A stretch of 33,966 nucleotides of DNA from Methanobrevibacter sp. (GTDB taxonomy: Archaea; Methanobacteriota; Methanobacteria; Methanobacteriales; Methanobacteriaceae), in contig NZ_JAFUHT010000040.1 in assembly GCF_017468685.1 (NCBI RefSeq), forward strand, positions 1 through 33,966. Reading direction: 5' to 3'. Shown in pieces: positions 30,604 to 33,966 of the stretch. The notes beneath the pieces are model-generated. The model was not told the origin of the DNA, did not search any database, and was given only the letters and a program-made list of their open reading frames with translations. The position numbers and the translations under genes were made by a program. How positions within the stretch are numbered: the first letter of the stretch is position 1; each line of letters starts with the position of its first letter.

Positions 30604-33600
30604 ATGAAAAATAGTATGCAAAGTTTAATTAAGATGTTTCCTCATTTTTTTGATAAGTCGGAGACAAGTAATTTCTTTAAATCTCAGAGTGTTACTAATA
30701 ATGTTTTTAAGGGGATTTTTCAAAGTATTAGTGATGTTTCTGATAGTTTTAGGTTAAGGAAGCGTTGTTGTATTTGGAAGGAGCAGAGTGTGCCTTATGA
30801 TTATGTTATTAATTTTGTTGTGAATTATCCTCAGTTGAAAAGTGTGAAATGTTATAAAAATGATACTCTGCTCTATATGGAAGAATACTTGGAAGAGGAT
30901 AATGTCAGTTCTTTTATTTATTCTTATGATAGCAGTGAAGATAATACGATTGTGGATGATAATAGTGAAGATAATGAGGAGGAAAATCAAGGAGATGATA
31001 GTGAAATTGAAATTCCTATCATGCCCGAAGACACCTTTCACATAATCGCAGAATCATATGATGAAATCATAATCAAAAAAGGATTTCCCGAAAACGATGA
31101 ACTAACAGGTGACATTTATGACCATGACACTAGCTTAGATGAAATCGGAGCATTAAACGGCATACCAAGAAAAATATACATCCCAACAGAAGACTATGCC
31201 AATACAGAACCACCATACAATGACAGGTTAACTGAAGATGATTATCATTACATGAACCGCATATTAGAGTATACTCTAAGATTACATGACACATCATTAC
31301 CAGTATTGGAAATATGGAAACTATACGGCATCTTTGCAGATATGGTAAACAGAGAAGAATATCTTCTTAAAATGTTTGATGAAAGAATGCATCCTTTTGA
31401 TGAGGAAACTGGATTGGTTGGTGATTGGACTCCTCAACCATGGGAGCATAAGGATACATTATGTGATTTACAAGCAGATTTAGGCCGATTCTTTTTTGTT
31501 TCCGCTAATACTTTATTACCAGTTAAGAATCAGAATGTGAAGTTTAATTTCAAATATTTGAATAGTCTAGCAGAACCTTTAACTGGGGATTATAATGTAA
31601 CAATATCATTACAAGGTGATGAGGAGGATACTGTCCTGGAAGAGCATTATACTGGTGAGCAGTATATTGTCAGCAGTGAAGTGATTGCTGATGATGCACC
31701 TAATGTTTTCCTTTTTAATGCTTATTATGGTGAAACCTTATTCGCTACTGAGGAAATCATAGTGAATGTTCGTGGTTGTAATACTGGTGACTGGTATGTC
31801 TCCACCTCAGGAAATGATAATAATACTGGTAAATCTGATAATCCATTCGCAACACTCGATAAAGCATTAAGTATGTGTAATGGTGAAGAGAACTTGATTG
31901 TATTAACTGGAGGTACACATACAACAGACCATATACATAATGTACCATACACTTGTACAGTATTGGGTTGTGGTGATCCAATAATCAGTAATACAACAGG
32001 ATTAAAATTCTTCAAGGTTTATCAGAATCAATCATTGAATATTCAGGATGTAACATTAAAACATGACGATAATACTGTACTAGTCGAAAACAGCAACTGG
32101 ATAAACAATAACCTAACCACTAACCCATTATATGTAGTGATTAGTGAAGGAGAAGCTAAGACAAGTACAATACTCACATTATCAACTAATAAATCCACAT
32201 ATACCATTGGTGAAACAATTGAAGTAACTGGATCATTAACTGATGATGAAGAAACAGGACTAACAGGTAAAAGTATAAAAATCTATGTGAATAATACATT
32301 GGTGGATACTGTGACAACACAAGGCAATAATGGTAGCTTCAGTAAGAGTATAACCGCTAATATTAGTGGAGAAGTAAGTATCAAAGCAGTATTTGAAGGC
32401 GATGAAGATTATTACAGTAATAATGCAATTGAAACTATAACTGTTAATAAGAAAACAGCCACAATCACATTTGCTGCTAGTAAGGCCAGTTATGACCTCG
32501 GCGAAACCATCAGTTTATCCGGTACTTTGAAATCTGGTAATACTAATATCGGTTCAGCAAGTGTAAAGATTTATGATGGAGACAGTTTACTTGACACAGT
32601 CAGCACTAATGCAAGTGGAGCATTCAGTAAATCAATTAGTGCCTCTGCAGTAGCAAGTAAAACATATAAAGCCGTATATGAAGGGGACAATACTTATACT
32701 AGTGTAACTTCTTCAGATGTAAGTGTCAGTATCGTTAAACGCACACCAACAATTAGTCTCGCTACCAGTAGTGCATCAGTATCAGCAGGCGGATCATATA
32801 CCTTAAGCGGTGCATTATTATATAACAGTAGTGGAGTTGGCAGTGCATCAATAAAAATCTATGACGGAGCAACACTCATAGACACAGTAACCACAGGTAA
32901 CGATGGAACATTCACTAAATCATTCACAAATGCACCAGTAGCAAGTCACACATATAAGGCCGTCTACGATGGAGATTCAACTTATAATAATGTCCAATCC
33001 AGTAATGTGACTGTGGATGTTGGTAAAATCACACCAACCATTAGTTTATCCGCAAGCAGCGCCAGCATAGTATATGGTAATAGTGTAACATTATCAGGTA
33101 CACTATCCGTAGGCAGTGGGGTATCCGTTAAAATCTATGACGGAGCAACACTTGTAGACACGGTCACTACAGGAAGTGGTGGAGCATTTAGCAAATCCGT
33201 TTCAGGTCTTAGTGTAGGTTCACATACATTCACCGCAGTCTACGAAGGTGACAGCACATATGCTAGTGTCACATCATCTGGTGTAAGTGTTACAGTAACT
33301 AAGATTACTCCAACAATCACACTATCCGTGCCTGTAACTGGAACCGTAGGCACCGCATATACTGTCAGCGGAACACTCGCCAATCCAACAACTGGTTCAG
33401 TGAAATTATATGAAGGCAACACCTTGATTGACACATTAACAGTCACTGGAGGTAATTTTAGTAAATCAATCACTAAAAACAATGGAGGAACCTATACTTA
33501 TTATGCAGTGTATGAAGGAGACAGTACACATAGTAGTGTAACATCATCCACTGGTAGTATAGTTGTAAGTAGTCCAGTTACTCCAGCAAGTATTACATTG

Positions 33601-33966
33601 TCTACTGATAAGCCAATAATGATGAAAGATGAAACCGCCACAATAACCGCCACAGTCCTTGATGGAAACGGTAATCCATGTGAAGGAGAAACTGTATCTT
33701 TTGAGGTGGTTGATGGTGAAGACCTTGGCACAGCAGTCACGGATAGTGCTGGTGAGGCTTTCGTATATTACTTGGGAAAGGGTGCAGGTGATTTAAATAT
33801 AAAAGCGGAATGCATGTTATTTTCCGAAATATACGCTATTGAAGATTGTTTCTTCTATGGGATTAATACTGATGCTTTCACTATTCCATCAAGCACTACA
33901 TTCAGTAGCAATGGAGAGTATATTACCGTTACAACCACTACAAGTAGTGAAAAACTTGTTTATCTC
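30604..33966 (+). CDS. Tail protein I / fibre with Ig-like adhesin repeats (partial)
   Basis: The ORF starts at ATG 30604, 1 nt after the J-like gene, and runs open for 1121 codons to the window end. The N-terminal part (about 1-110) resembles gpI/XkdU wedge proteins (SFRLRKRCCIWKEQ), followed by an acidic linker. Around residues 390-500 comes a parallel beta-helix-like part (WYVSTSGNDNNTGKSDNPFATLDKAL). From about 520 five tandem Ig-like repeats of about 90-100 residues follow, with the pattern SVKIYDGATLVDTV, then YKAVYEGDSTY. An invasin-like sixth unit starts near 990. Such repeats are typical of methanogen surface adhesins, so this probably binds host cells. Confidence 0.85.
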   Translation, partial: MKNSMQSLIKMFPHFFDKSETSNFFKSQSVTNNVFKGIFQSISDVSDSFRLRKRCCIWKEQSVPYDYVINFVVNYPQLKSVKCYKNDTLLYMEEYLEEDNVSSFIYSYDSSEDNTIVDDNSEDNEEENQGDDSEIEIPIMPEDTFHIIAESYDEIIIKKGFPENDELTGDIYDHDTSLDEIGALNGIPRKIYIPTEDYANTEPPYNDRLTEDDYHYMNRILEYTLRLHDTSLPVLEIWKLYGIFADMVNREEYLLKMFDERMHPFDEETGLVGDWTPQPWEHKDTLCDLQADLGRFFFVSANTLLPVKNQNVKFNFKYLNSLAEPLTGDYNVTISLQGDEEDTVLEEHYTGEQYIVSSEVIADDAPNVFLFNAYYGETLFATEEIIVNVRGCNTGDWYVSTSGNDNNTGKSDNPFATLDKALSMCNGEENLIVLTGGTHTTDHIHNVPYTCTVLGCGDPIISNTTGLKFFKVYQNQSLNIQDVTLKHDDNTVLVENSNWINNNLTTNPLYVVISEGEAKTSTILTLSTNKSTYTIGETIEVTGSLTDDEETGLTGKSIKIYVNNTLVDTVTTQGNNGSFSKSITANISGEVSIKAVFEGDEDYYSNNAIETITVNKKTATITFAASKASYDLGETISLSGTLKSGNTNIGSASVKIYDGDSLLDTVSTNASGAFSKSISASAVASKTYKAVYEGDNTYTSVTSSDVSVSIVKRTPTISLATSSASVSAGGSYTLSGALLYNSSGVGSASIKIYDGATLIDTVTTGNDGTFTKSFTNAPVASHTYKAVYDGDSTYNNVQSSNVTVDVGKITPTISLSASSASIVYGNSVTLSGTLSVGSGVSVKIYDGATLVDTVTTGSGGAFSKSVSGLSVGSHTFTAVYEGDSTYASVTSSGVSVTVTKITPTITLSVPVTGTVGTAYTVSGTLANPTTGSVKLYEGNTLIDTLTVTGGNFSKSITKNNGGTYTYYAVYEGDSTHSSVTSSTGSIVVSSPVTPASITLSTDKPIMMKDETATITATVLDGNGNPCEGETVSFEVVDGEDLGTAVTDSAGEAFVYYLGKGAGDLNIKAECMLFSEIYAIEDCFFYGINTDAFTIPSSTTFSSNGEYITVTTTTSSEKLVYL
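32158..33576 (+). repeat. Five tandem Ig-like domain repeats
   Basis: Unit starts are near 32158, 32461, 32743, 33031 and 33307, so the period is about 280-300 nt. Units two to five share a PT-x-T-[LFI] opening, a KIYDG strand and an AVYEGD-x-[ST]Y close. Units three and four share an identical 23-bp stretch (32854-32876 and 33130-33152) exactly 276 bp, or 92 codons, apart, which suggests a recent duplication. Confidence 0.75.

Noticed and set aside
32158-33576. CRISPR array
   Set aside because: The repeats have a period of about 280-300 nt, lie in one open frame and are only partly identical. They are protein domains.
31725-33740. Long - strand ORFs in the fibre gene
   Set aside because: They mirror the repeat-rich + strand gene and have no ribosome-binding sites or recognisable domains.
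30604-33966. Diversity-generating retroelement acting on the fibre
   Set aside because: No reverse transcriptase and no template/variable repeat pair with adenine-biased changes is seen in the window.

Overview
The window looks like a large part of the genome of a head-tailed, contractile-tailed (myovirus-like) virus or provirus of a methanogenic archaeon. An archaeal host is indicated by a PCNA sliding clamp, an XPF/Hef-type nuclease, a TFB-like zinc ribbon and a tail-borne cysteine peptidase of the pseudomurein-cleaving type. Very AT-rich DNA, T-tract terminators and tandem Ig-like adhesin repeats fit Methanobrevibacter or Methanosphaera (order Methanobacteriales). This host call is inference. 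No integrase, replicative helicase, tRNA, rRNA or CRISPR is visible, and both window ends cut through the element.

Layout. 1-7.3 kb: a tightly packed, same-strand early or replication operon of small genes. Recognisable products are PCNA, the ERCC4/helix-hairpin-helix nuclease, a dCTP deaminase/dUTPase-like enzyme, a DUF3310-like protein, an ASCH-domain protein, a proteasome/HslV-like Ntn hydrolase and a possible cyclin-fold protein. 7.3-7.7 kb: a promoter/operator region and a TFB-type zinc-ribbon protein. 7.8-8.7 kb: a holin-like membrane protein and a coiled-coil plus membrane-anchor protein (candidate lysis module). 8.8-10.4 kb: a ParB-like protein and a C5 cytosine methyltransferase gene. 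10.4-14.3 kb: terminase small and large subunits, portal and MuF-like head protein. 14.3-15.6 kb: 1.24 kb of extremely AT-rich DNA without convincing genes but with three strong stem-loops. 15.6-20.6 kb: protease-scaffold fusion, major capsid protein and head-tail connectors. 20.6-25.6 kb: sheath, tube, assembly chaperones and tape measure. 25.6-34 kb: baseplate, split hub with a cell-wall peptidase, spike, wedge gp25/J/I-like proteins and a giant fibre/adhesin that runs off the end.

Most striking observation. The methyltransferase gene at 9377-10363 is interrupted by an inversion of its own middle. The N-terminal part (motifs I and IV) and the C-terminal part (motifs IX and X) lie on the + strand. 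The centre (motifs VI and VIII and most of the target-recognition region) lies in between on the - strand. Exchange across two 7-bp inverted repeats (TACCCTA at 9740-9746, TAGGGTA at 10114-10120) restores one uninterrupted 328-aa frame with all motifs in order. Each repeat sits at the centre of a perfect 15-bp dyad. I read this as an invertible on/off switch inside the gene, captured here in the OFF state. The recombinase is not in the window.

Other points worth attention: a baseplate hub that appears split into two genes, with a wall-degrading domain and an unknown domain at the split; an in-frame stop that shortens a Lys/Ser-rich tail just before an intact ATGA coupling site; TFB-like parts on two genes; and shifts of codon style inside several genes.
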